Positions 25,801-35,100 of a DNA stretch of 64,000 nt are shown here, in pieces. The notes beneath the pieces were generated by a model that saw only the letters and a program-made list of their open reading frames with translations, did not search any database and was not told where the DNA came from. Both the position numbers and the translations under genes were made by a program. Each line of letters begins with the position of its first letter. Within the stretch, counting starts at the first letter, position 1. This stretch comes from a virus, in IMG/VR virus record IMGVR_UViG_3300031576_001126, positions 1-64,000 of that record; one strand, given 5' to 3'.

Positions 25801-28147
25801 TAAAATTAATCTTCAAGAAGATGTTCTTGTGGCCGAATTTATAAATATAGCAGCGAATCAAAAGGGAATAAAAATAGGGTCGAAATTAAGGTTAAAGGGG
25901 GTGAGTGGGCCTGCCATTGATCCTCCGAAATTTAATAATTTAAAAGTTAATTTTTCAAGCGAAAAAAGCATTGAAAGAGTTGAATGTCATTTTTCCTCAA
26001 CAGCGCAAGGTGATAGTTTTTACTTGACAACACCAGCCAATGGATTTGTTTCTTTAAGTGGATATGGTTGGAGTTTTGAACAAGAAGTTGGAACGGAAAG
26101 ATCTGGTTTTACGGATTCGACAAGAATCATAGGAAATTTAACTGGACCAACTTTATATTTTGATGCCTTTTCAAATTCAATAGAAGAAAAAACAATAAGC
26201 AAATCTACACTTGATCCAAGGTTTTTCCCAACGGTTGATATTGTTTTTAGTAATGTTGTCAATACTTTTGGTATTCCGTTCATGGAAATATTGGCTATAC
26301 TATTTGATATTCCTCCTCCTCCGGATATTGATAGATTTGCTTCGGTGCGAAGTAGAATAACAGAAAAACTTACATTAGTATTTAATACAGAAAACTTTTT
26401 GCAACAAAAGTATAGTTTCACAAATTTTGTAGATTATAACACGGACGATGGTTGGGATTTTATGAAAACAAGTCTCAGAAAAAATATACCAATATATTCT
26501 GAGATTTTTTCTAAAGCGGATCTTAATTTTTCTACTTCTGGCAATGAAATAATTATCGACGTTGCTAATCCGGAATCGGCAGCCACACAAGGAGAGAATA
26601 CCGAACAAGCAGTTAATGCCGATAAGATTTTAGTGGCAATAGGAATAGAAGCAAATATTCAAAAAGATATTATAGATATAACCACCAACGAAACTGTTAA
26701 CTATGAACTTCAAGGATCAGTGGATGGTTTAACATTCGTCCCCTTTGGATATACCAATGGGCTAAATGAAAGTTTGTCATTAATAATAACAATAAAAGAT
26801 CTTAAAAATATATATTTCCAAATACCAGATACAACTTTAAAAGGATTTACAAAATTAAAATTAGTTCCAATAGAAAGCAGTTCGACAATAACTCCAATCA
26901 AAATTATTGGATCTTTTATAGGGTCATATACAGTCGGCAGAAGTCCTGCTGTTTTTGAGACTAATTTTGGAGAATATATTTTATTTTTTGTCAGAGATAT
27001 AACATCAATAAATCAAAAACAACTGGTTGCTTTAGTGAGTTTGCAAGATGGACAGACATGGCATCGCCCATCTGTCTCTTCGATGATTACTGTTCAAGCT
27101 CAAGATGAAAAGGGGAACAAGACTACATCGGTTCAACCCAATCCTCAGTTTGAGAACCCAATCATAGTTTTAACTGGATATTCTAGTCCGGTTTTATTAA
27201 AAAGCAATATTGCGGATACTTTTTATATATTTGTTTTTAATAGTAGAGTATTGCCGGGAACTATTGAAATGGTTGAAATGGAAAGAGCATTGTTTTTTAA
27301 ATTGGAGGAAGATAATTCATCTTCTGCTAGTGATTTAGAAGTTGAAACTCCAGATGAAACTCAAACATCTTTGGTAAATACGGATGAAGTAATTTCTTAT
27401 GCAAGAGTTTTTAAGGCAAATGCTTTGGGGAATTTTAATCATGTAAAAACAGTATTAAAAAAAGCCTCTAATATTTATACTGTTGAATTGCTTAAAACCG
27501 GAGACTTATATTGCGCTCTTTTAGATAGTTCTGGACAATTTAGAGTCAAATATAACAGAGCATTAGGAGGAGGATCAATTGATACTTCGTTTAATTGGGA
27601 AGATTTGGGCATTAATTTATTGGACACAACGACAGACAATGGTGATGGAACCAAGGGATCTTATTTAAGCAAAGTTGCAAACAATTCAAATATTGGGGCT
27701 TTGACTTTAAAATATTCATATATAGAAGATATTTTGTGGTTATTTGTGTCCACATCGAATTCTGCGGCATTAAATCCAGGTAGATTATTTCTAATTAAAT
27801 TGCCCGAAGCCATTATTAAGCCTCCAGCTTTAAAAACCAATCCAAATGATAATGAAAAACATATTTTCGAAGGAGAAGAATTAACTGATACCGAATTGGA
27901 TAAGAAATTTCAAGTAACTTTTAATCGGATAAAACCAATTTTATCTTTTGGGAAAAAAGAAGGATTGAATCCAGAATTTATAGAAATAAACAATAATGGA
28001 ACAGTAGACGATTTCCCTTCGCAAATTATCGCAGTAGAATGGCTAGAAAATGGCGACGGTCAAATATATTTTGTCTTTGAAAATAATATAAAATCAAGAA
28101 TAACAAAATCAAGTGGTTTATATTGGGCGGATTATTCCAACATATAG
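22898..28147 (+). CDS. Large distal tail protein (1749 residues)
   Basis: First gene after the tape measure, the place of distal tail/Dit-type proteins. Residues ~380-510 alternate strands and helices (KKICVVFSDLITELN, then LKLVLFITDNN) like a von Willebrand A fold, but the metal-site DxSxS is not clear. Residues ~531-545 (TDFDRDGTISLLDL) are a single EF-hand/dockerin-type calcium loop. A proline-rich linker lies near 930-965 (PPVPPALTTTPTQGSPSPPV). The rest is beta-rich, with a late part (YILFFVRDITSINQKQL, GQTWHRPSVSS) resembling sialidase-type propeller blades. It is much larger than standard Dit proteins and probably a fusion of tail-tip and surface-binding domains. Nine-base gap from the tape measure gene. 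Confidence 0.88.
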   Translation: MAKVRRATFFFPALEVNPIQINSQTEDVNELTNLRVWITDFPLVFDPVLVVVRPPESFEELAELQKLPQNTPLDANGTPNRTGKYSASQYFIGVALNDIIIHDGVFKIVDGIKAEFVQDAAGSNSNPNSLPKSRGLVKIDTSKINFGVLDNVKIVVMKANTYSPWLYYGSIPERAALANKDDRFIASQGAIFPLDESEIIQAAGMRYFVDVFKSQISGLSSIGTLTFAPIFYGASDINSSISDLFFMGDVLDGDGSLGYRSFITFKVLQIQESLELGGIEIPALAVQRADAFKTIDYRSLEYQKTTNKIKKSISESNYYFLNDTDEAIIPYYKIVSMGFPFISEFIDFDTTFMSVSLQNLINSPATIASQFDSLVAFPLAISGLITTAEQVIENDIGTFKKICVVFSDLITELNDETAKTNLQKATSQFISKFSNRSDIRLKLVLFITDNNKKQAAINLANSTFGQPNVILTETQTVASLGWLHFVGVLLKTAGIVASENVLVESEKGINANTLKQNMLRITKSSGVSSGTDFDRDGTISLLDLRHYDLTTKFKPTATQNTLTSFLGDPISEMIFWKKISPIGQLFNFIGTVQSTDYLSGGNIMLTVKIKWPSNATQPEPKDNIIKVLVEYAAKTNLNDLTGEIEFQGRLFYPGYMINTSINNVIKFNTTREISAWFRVFSSTAQQIINFGSSNNTKEEPLIIIRSNYFSSSGGQNQNSVSKIFTSPNATSTTVSSLSLVSGPDEVNDYLNLFGNDSRILLKTETPCGVDKTIDLFDSGNTDVVFSNIKFDIIVPETEKPPSPDNEDNEGLIGDFEYELQYKAQGVPQQNGQDVYNTLDKFFSVTVFDGDIVDNKRIFTINVDPGAIKTLICKETVADFQLPQDSPEKGKEFNITYNYPKKNDGTDYIWTWKPEEWSFVIKKNNKILNDADFEIPPVPPALTTTPTQGSPSPPVPSQPVATGSFKLKNKINLQEDVLVAEFINIAANQKGIKIGSKLRLKGVSGPAIDPPKFNNLKVNFSSEKSIERVECHFSSTAQGDSFYLTTPANGFVSLSGYGWSFEQEVGTERSGFTDSTRIIGNLTGPTLYFDAFSNSIEEKTISKSTLDPRFFPTVDIVFSNVVNTFGIPFMEILAILFDIPPPPDIDRFASVRSRITEKLTLVFNTENFLQQKYSFTNFVDYNTDDGWDFMKTSLRKNIPIYSEIFSKADLNFSTSGNEIIIDVANPESAATQGENTEQAVNADKILVAIGIEANIQKDIIDITTNETVNYELQGSVDGLTFVPFGYTNGLNESLSLIITIKDLKNIYFQIPDTTLKGFTKLKLVPIESSSTITPIKIIGSFIGSYTVGRSPAVFETNFGEYILFFVRDITSINQKQLVALVSLQDGQTWHRPSVSSMITVQAQDEKGNKTTSVQPNPQFENPIIVLTGYSSPVLLKSNIADTFYIFVFNSRVLPGTIEMVEMERALFFKLEEDNSSSASDLEVETPDETQTSLVNTDEVISYARVFKANALGNFNHVKTVLKKASNIYTVELLKTGDLYCALLDSSGQFRVKYNRALGGGSIDTSFNWEDLGINLLDTTTDNGDGTKGSYLSKVANNSNIGALTLKYSYIEDILWLFVSTSNSAALNPGRLFLIKLPEAIIKPPALKTNPNDNEKHIFEGEELTDTELDKKFQVTFNRIKPILSFGKKEGLNPEFIEINNNGTVDDFPSQIIAVEWLENGDGQIYFVFENNIKSRITKSSGLYWADYSNI

Positions 28148-28163
28148 AAGAGGTTAAAAGAAA

Positions 28164-31100
28164 ATGCCTGCCGTTTGGGTTGGAAAACCAGATATAAAAG
28201 TTATACTAAAAAAGCAACAATATCAGTGGGTTTTGCCTGATACAAAGGAATTCGATATTAATTTATCTAACTATATATCGACTTTCGATAGCCCGGCTTT
28301 TAGACAGGATAATATTTTCATTCACAATGATCTTGGCATTGCCATGGTGACTCCTCTTTGGGCCAATAGAAATAATTTTATAGAAAACATAAATGGCCCA
28401 CCATCAAGATATAAAGTAAGCGTTCCTAAAGGCGCACCGCAAGAATCGGAAAACGAAATAAATAAAAGAGTTTGGATAGCAAGGCCAACAATAAATCAAT
28501 CTCCATTTTCGATAGAAAATGGAACTGTCTTTAAAAGACCCGATCAAGAATTTGCCGAGCCAGGATCAACAACGGATTTGTCAGACAACATACTTGACAA
28601 CAGATATCCTGGTCCAATTTGGGCTGAAGAATTTCACGGATCCACGGCATCAAGTGATCCAACTGTTAAAAGAAGTCCGCCTGTTTCTTGGGTTCATCAA
28701 AAAAACTCAAATCCAAATGTTGAATTTTTTCTTTGCCAAAAATATGGTAATTTTACAAATGAATCTTTTTGGATAGATTTTAAAAAATTTAGAAGTGAAA
28801 AACCATCGAATATTCCAGAATCCGAGATAACTGATAATAGTGGGAAAACAAGTCGGTTTAACAGATATCAATCTGGAACGGATCTTTTTAATTATTTGGC
28901 CATTAGGATTGGGGCAGAAAGCAATGCGGATGTTCAAAGCCCTAAAGGATATGATATTGTTTTCCCAATAGATGGGGCTCCATTTATTTATGATCACGAA
29001 GGAACTGGTCTTTCCGCTGATCCAGATGCTCCCGAAACACAAAATAAATTTCTATTTCAAGGTTATGTCGCTAGTAAAAAGGATGATTCGAGTTGGATTT
29101 TAAGGGACGATATAGATTCTTTTCAACTTATGTTTTGGATTGTCAGAGGAAAACTATCTATTCAATCTACCTTTTCTAATTCAATATGGTATTTCCCAGA
29201 AGATTTGGCGAATACACCATATCAAGCTTCTGAAGATAGATATTCTAATTTTTTTGTAAAAGCTTCAAATATTTGCATAATGGGAAGAGGAGTTAAATTT
29301 AGATTTAATTTTAATCCATTGGAATTTAATGTATTTAGTAGCGGAAGAGAAAAGGGATCAAATCAAGCAAGTGATTATCATGGCAGATTTGTTGTCGGTC
29401 CATTTCCGGTTAGAAAGGAATTTGCCACCAGTAAAAGTGGTGGTTGGATAGATTACGATGAAATAAGCACAGAAAATGAACTTGGATTTCAAAATTACAC
29501 TGCTATACCATTCAACAAAATTGATCAAGAAACAGGAAATTCTGTAGATACGGTTGAACAAGCTTATGGATTTGATTTGGTGACAGACAAATATGATGGT
29601 GCCAATTTACCATCTGCTGGTTTTTATACTTCAATGATGATGAGAGTAAATACGGGGGATATTGGAAGCATAAGACAAATAGTCAAAACCACAATGAGGC
29701 CCATTGATTTTTCTGAACAATCTATATATCCACCAACTGGTGGACCTCTTTTTACGATAAGTGGATCTCCATTGCCTATTTTTACAAATCAATTTTTAGA
29801 AGTTGATTTACATTGCAAAGAACCATCAATTGGTCCCAATGCTGAAAATATAAGTAAAAGATTTGCTTCCCCTTTGATTTGGAGATTAAAGGGGAGAATG
29901 TTTGTTCCTCCAATTCCTGAAGCTCCAGAAATTGATGTGACGGATTTTGTTACATTAATAAGTTACGATACTAATTCTCCAGATTTGAGTGGTGTTGAAC
30001 AAAACTTTACAGTCAGCATGAGAATCCCGAAGCAATGGGAATTTGATAGAATAAATACAGGAGATGCCTTTGATATATATAGCAATCCTGCAAAAGCCCA
30101 ATCAAAAACTCTTGGACAAGTTGTAAGTCGTCAAGATTTTATAAATTTGGTTTTAGATGGAGTTAGACAGGTTGAAATATGGCTCGGATGGTGGGGAATT
30201 AACAGATATGAAGATGATGTGTTGGTAAACTTACCAAATGGCTTCAATAACCCGTTTTCAAATTCTTTATTTGAAAAAGAAACCGAAACAAAAGATGGTA
30301 GCGGAACAAGGGTTAAAGTTTTTACAGGAATGTCTATTGGAGGTCCAGTTAGGGAATCTTATGGAAATGATGTTATAGAATTAAGATGTATTGATAAAAT
30401 TAATATATTGAAGAATTTCGCAATAGTCAATAGTCCTTTTTTTGATGGGATGAAAGTAGACAGTGGATTTCTAAAGTGTTGTGGATTAAGTGGAATGCCC
30501 CCGGATAAATTTAGAGTTAGATCGATATGGGCAAGTCGAGAAGTTTTACCGATGAGTTTTAGTTTTCAAGAACCATTATTGAAGTTTGCAGATAATTCGA
30601 GCATATATGACGCAGTAAAAAGAATATTGAGTCAGGGTTGGCATGTTTTACAAACAGATCCTGATGGAGTTATGGCTTTAACTGATTTGTTTTATGATTT
30701 TAATGACACAAATTTAAATAGGCTTGCCGATGTTCAGGACTTGCCTCTAACACACAATTCTTATGTTTATCACGTTGATGGTTGGGCGGATAGATCGAAT
30801 TTTTCAGGAGGTGACACTACCCAAATAGAGGGATTAAGTCCATGGACAAGTTTTGGAGAAGAGGGACAATTGTTGTTAAATGGGTCTTCTTCTAATCAGA
30901 ATCCCTTCCAAAGATGTTATGAAAGTTTAAGTTTTGACAAAGCAATATCCGATCAGGCTTCGGATGTTGGAATTTTAACAATAAATAGAATTACTGGAAA
31001 TTTTATGAAACAAAACAATATAGATTTAGAAGCAATAGAAAATCCAGAAGCAAAAAATTTTATAGGATATAGAAAAGTTCTTCAACAATGGACCCCGGCA

Positions 31101-31403
31101 GTTGGTGAAAAAAAAGAATTAAGAAAATTAGTGGCCCTATATAGCTTGCATGGATTTCAAAGTCCCCTAAAAGTTAGTTTTACAACATTCGGAAGACCAA
31201 CATTAAGACCGCTAGATATAATAGAAGTTGTTCATCAAGATCCAAAAACAATTATTATAAAAGCAGGAGGAAGTTTAACACCTGGTTTTATAGAATTAAC
31301 AACAACAAGAATAAAATATAGAGTTAGAAAAGTAAGCGGAGAAATAAAATATAATGATAATTCATGGCAATGGAAAATGAATGTCGAAGGAGAAAAATTA
31401 TAA
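28164..31403 (+). CDS. Putative tail tip / baseplate hub protein
   Basis: 1079 residues, AAGAGG ribosome binding site. The C-terminal third carries a pattern typical of hub proteins related to T4 gp27 or siphovirus Tal: VFTGMSIGGPVRESYGNDVI then ELRCIDKINIL (about residues 718-750), and SSIYDAVKRILSQGWHV. The N-terminal two thirds are beta-rich with many aromatic residues, probably lectin-like or jelly-roll domains, as in FLFQGYVASKKDDSSW and WILRDDIDSF. Residues ~615-670 (TVSMRIPKQWEFDRINTGDAFDIY) look like a hub start ('v.i.N....i..GD.v.v.'). No peptidase or lysozyme motif was recognised. Position after the distal tail protein is as expected. Confidence 0.7.
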   Translation: MPAVWVGKPDIKVILKKQQYQWVLPDTKEFDINLSNYISTFDSPAFRQDNIFIHNDLGIAMVTPLWANRNNFIENINGPPSRYKVSVPKGAPQESENEINKRVWIARPTINQSPFSIENGTVFKRPDQEFAEPGSTTDLSDNILDNRYPGPIWAEEFHGSTASSDPTVKRSPPVSWVHQKNSNPNVEFFLCQKYGNFTNESFWIDFKKFRSEKPSNIPESEITDNSGKTSRFNRYQSGTDLFNYLAIRIGAESNADVQSPKGYDIVFPIDGAPFIYDHEGTGLSADPDAPETQNKFLFQGYVASKKDDSSWILRDDIDSFQLMFWIVRGKLSIQSTFSNSIWYFPEDLANTPYQASEDRYSNFFVKASNICIMGRGVKFRFNFNPLEFNVFSSGREKGSNQASDYHGRFVVGPFPVRKEFATSKSGGWIDYDEISTENELGFQNYTAIPFNKIDQETGNSVDTVEQAYGFDLVTDKYDGANLPSAGFYTSMMMRVNTGDIGSIRQIVKTTMRPIDFSEQSIYPPTGGPLFTISGSPLPIFTNQFLEVDLHCKEPSIGPNAENISKRFASPLIWRLKGRMFVPPIPEAPEIDVTDFVTLISYDTNSPDLSGVEQNFTVSMRIPKQWEFDRINTGDAFDIYSNPAKAQSKTLGQVVSRQDFINLVLDGVRQVEIWLGWWGINRYEDDVLVNLPNGFNNPFSNSLFEKETETKDGSGTRVKVFTGMSIGGPVRESYGNDVIELRCIDKINILKNFAIVNSPFFDGMKVDSGFLKCCGLSGMPPDKFRVRSIWASREVLPMSFSFQEPLLKFADNSSIYDAVKRILSQGWHVLQTDPDGVMALTDLFYDFNDTNLNRLADVQDLPLTHNSYVYHVDGWADRSNFSGGDTTQIEGLSPWTSFGEEGQLLLNGSSSNQNPFQRCYESLSFDKAISDQASDVGILTINRITGNFMKQNNIDLEAIENPEAKNFIGYRKVLQQWTPAVGEKKELRKLVALYSLHGFQSPLKVSFTTFGRPTLRPLDIIEVVHQDPKTIIIKAGGSLTPGFIELTTTRIKYRVRKVSGEIKYNDNSWQWKMNVEGEKL

Positions 31404-31415
31404 AGGAGATAAAAT

Positions 31416-31607
31416 ATGATAGAAAGAGATAACGAGATTCAAGAACTTATTAAGCGTATTATTAAAATAAGAGAAAGGTTTGTAAATCAAGAAATCCGTG
31501 GCATTGCTCATCGAGGAGATTTAAGAAAACCTACACAACAATTAGATTTGATTTCAGATCCTTACACGGGAACAATTGGAGTTGATAATGGTCCTGCCGG
31601 GCCATAA
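31416..31607 (+). CDS. 63-residue protein of unknown function
   Basis: AGGAG lies 7 bases before the ATG and the gene is 12 bases after the hub gene. A helical, charged N-terminus (EIQELIKRIIKIRERFVNQ) is followed by a polar C-terminus ending in GVDNGPAGP. Small proteins at this site can be tail-tip plugs or chaperones, but no family is recognised. Confidence 0.8.
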   Translation: MIERDNEIQELIKRIIKIRERFVNQEIRGIAHRGDLRKPTQQLDLISDPYTGTIGVDNGPAGP

Positions 31608-31620
31608 ATAAGGCACAAAT

Positions 31621-32187
31621 ATGGAACACATTGAAAAATTAGAAGAAAAAATAATGGGTTTGGTTTATATGGTCATTAACAAAATTAATGATAAAAAATA
31701 TGTTGGGCAAACCACAAAAGGTTTGGACTGTAGAAAAAAATGGCATTTATATGATTATAAAATAAGAAAAAAAACAATCCCTGCATTTTATAATGCCTTG
31801 ACAAAATATGGTAAAAAAAATTTCAATTGGATAATTTTGAAAGACAATATAAATATTTTAGAAATAGACGAAAAAGAAAAACAATGGATAGTAAGAAAAA
31901 AACCAAAAACAATAAGTTATAATTGTTTGTATAACAAATACTTTTTAGAAGGTCTTTCTGCAAAAGATATTTCTTTTGGTTCTGGATGTTCCAAAATCCA
32001 CATTATGAAAAGTTTAAAAAAATTTGAAATTTTATCACATCCAATTAGATGGCTTAGTGAAAAAAAGAGAATTCCCATAAAAAAAATACACGATAAAAAA
32101 ATTAAAAAAGATAGTTTTACAATACAAAGAGCAATAAATAAAACATACCATAAAAATAAAATGGAGAGTGAACAATGCCTCGTGTAA
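31621..32187 (+). CDS. GIY-YIG homing endonuclease (Seg-like)
   Basis: 188 residues. LVY at 14-16 and YVG at 27-29 form the GIY-YIG pair; Arg38 (in DCRKKW), Tyr57/Asn58 (FYNALTKYG) and the acidic EIDEKEKQWI segment around residues 81-90 supply the other conserved positions. A helix-turn-helix-like segment (FLEGLSAKDISFGSGCSKI) follows, as in DNA-binding tails of such enzymes. Lys-rich and AT-rich. It stands between two structural genes and its last 13 bases overlap the start of the next one, so it is a free-standing mobile gene rather than an intron. It would cut genomes lacking it and spread by repair. Not part of the virion. Confidence 0.9.
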   Translation: MEHIEKLEEKIMGLVYMVINKINDKKYVGQTTKGLDCRKKWHLYDYKIRKKTIPAFYNALTKYGKKNFNWIILKDNINILEIDEKEKQWIVRKKPKTISYNCLYNKYFLEGLSAKDISFGSGCSKIHIMKSLKKFEILSHPIRWLSEKKRIPIKKIHDKKIKKDSFTIQRAINKTYHKNKMESEQCLV

Positions 32188-35100
32188 CAGCCGTTTTTCG
32201 CATGCCGTATATTTCGGCTGCTGGCGAAATACTTACCGGACAAATGGAGTCTACAAGATGGAAAATCGTAGACAAACAATTGGAGGCCCTTTATTCTTTT
32301 CTTGGCGATGGCATTATTTCTGGTTGGGAAATTGAAAAAACTCCGAATATACCCTTATCGATTACAATAACACCAGGATCTGGTGTTGTTTCTGGAATAG
32401 CTGCTGCAAGTTCAGATAATACAATTCTAGAAAATCTTGTGCCCGGCACTGTTTCTGGAAATACCACAAATTTTTTGTATGCCAAACTCCTCGGCCATAC
32501 TCCATATACGGCACAAGTTGACTTTGTATCGTCCACGGTTTTTTATGATTCGGCTGTTTATTTGAAACTTGGAAAAGTTATTGTAGATGCTCAAAAAAAG
32601 ATAGTATCTATAGACATGTCTGAGTCATCTGGAAGAAAAAATCTTAGTTTTGTCAATTTTGTCCTGTCCATTGTCAAAGAACATTTACATACTGGAGCGC
32701 CAACAGAACCATCAAAGATCGATCTTCAAAATCATGTAAAGGGTATTTTAGATTCATCTCATATTGGAAATATTTCGGCATCCAAAATAACGGGAGGCTT
32801 TATTTCTCCAGATAGATTTAAATTATCACATAAAGATTTACAAGATGTTGGCACACTGACACACGAAGAAATAGATTCTTTAATTGAAAAACTTCAAAAC
32901 ATAAATAGATTGCTTTTTGGAGATATAATGACATCTAATTTGATGCAACTATATCTTTCTTTTAAACATATTTGGCCTGAAGTTGATGAATTTGCGCAAA
33001 ATTTTATCGCCATTATCCCAGGTATAGGAAACAACAAACTTTTAAACCCGAATAGTTTTATTGATCTTAATGCAACTACGGCTGAAATTGATTTCACAAA
33101 TCACAGAATAAGAGGAAAATCTTTAGCGGCAAAAGAACTTGCTCAAACCACAATAAACACTTTAGCCGAATGGAATTCTGGAGAATTTAATTCAAGTTTT
33201 GTAAGAATTCTAGATACAGGATCAGCTTATGGATATGGTTATGGTTATGGTGAAGGATTAGATTTCTTTGATGTATTTCAAACATCAGATTTTAATTTTC
33301 TGACAGGAACAGATCAATTTATAAGTTTTTCTGGGAATCAAACCGGATATGGCGCTGATGATTTTGAAACTGTTTTTGCGGGACAATATAGTTATGGATA
33401 TGGTTACGAATATGTCTCTGGATTTCCAAACACACTAACCACAACTTTAGTGACTTTAAATCCATTATCGCAAACATTAAACATTCATGACGAAAAACTT
33501 TCAGAAAATGAATCTGGAGGAAATGATTATATCGCATCTGATGTAAATTCTGGATTTTTTGTTCAAAAAGATCTTATTCCAGATGGAACAACAAAAGCTG
33601 CTTTTATAAAAAATTTAGGGAAAGACATAGCAACAACCGCCAGCGGACGAAGAAGCACGTCTATTGATCCATTTAATAATGGTATAAATAATATTCCTGA
33701 TGATTTATATTCTTTTTATTCATTTAAAGTTTCTTCGGGTGCTGATGGTCAAATCACCGATTCCGACAGAGCCACTGTTTATGTTGTTTGGGATAATCCC
33801 GTTGACATGACAATTAACAATGTAATCACCTTCAGAGTCGTCCAGGCAAAGGATGGTGAAGGAAATTTAACGACTTTTGATGAAAATTGGACTTTTGATC
33901 ATAGTTTTCAACTAATACTTGAAGCTACTGATGATACGCATAGAGCATATTATCTTTACAAAACAACAAATTCAACCAACAGATTTTTTGTCGGAGACGA
34001 ATACACGAATCAAAATGAAACCGCTCCTCTTGGTTTCTTTGGAACAAAATATTTTCAATCTCTTGGAGAATTTATAGACGGCAAACACAGATTCGAGTTA
34101 GCTGCCACAATAACCAGTGATTCTCTTGAGTTTGTCACGGCTTTTAATAAGAGCACTGAAGTCACCGTCAACAATCCATTTACATTTACCACATTAATTC
34201 AAAAAATAACTGGAATAATCTTATATACAGATACTATTTTTGGTCATGATAATAAACAACAAAATAATTTAGGAGCCACTTTTGTAAAATTGCCACAAGG
34301 AAGAAGAGAAAGACTACAATTTTATCCGGGTTTCGATCCTTCCGCCAGAATGCTTGCCGATATAGATAAAATATTTATTGGAGGCCCATTTGGTTTCGGC
34401 GATGATGCGGATAACAATGACATTGTGGATTTGATTGTTTCTTTTCCAGATAGAGTTGATTTTAATTCAATTAGTTGGATTTCCGATGAACCCGGAGATT
34501 CCATTGTTTGGATTCAAGTCAATAGACTTGAGGAAGATTCAGCAAACGATTATAGAACAGAACCAATTTATAGCAACAATGTGACACGAGCATCTTCCAT
34601 ATTTCCTTCCTCTGAGATAAGGGGGCCTGGAGAAGATTTTACAGACATATTTAAAAATATTCGTGGTATAAGAATGAGAGTTGTCTTATTGCCAACAACT
34701 GATAAAAGAGTTGCCCCAACAATAAGCAGCATAAGTGTTAATTATTCATCAAATACATTATCTAGTTCTTTAACAATAACTTCTTTTGAAGATTGGCAAA
34801 ATGCACGATCTGTTAAAAATTTGAAGTTGACTACAGATGGAACTGTCTATATCGATTTGCCAACGACAACCTTTGGCAAGGTTCAAAACATTTTTTATGG
34901 AACAGACAGATCTGTGGTTGAAGTAAACAATGATTTTAATACCGTTGTAAAAAGATATAATGGTTCTAATCTTCCTCTCACGGTAACACAACAATTAAAT
35001 AACCGACCCACTGGTCTTTCTGGGGCCATAACAGACCTTAAAAAGATGCGAGAAGGAGACATTGTTCTTCTCGACAGAGATGAGAGTCGGATTGTATATT

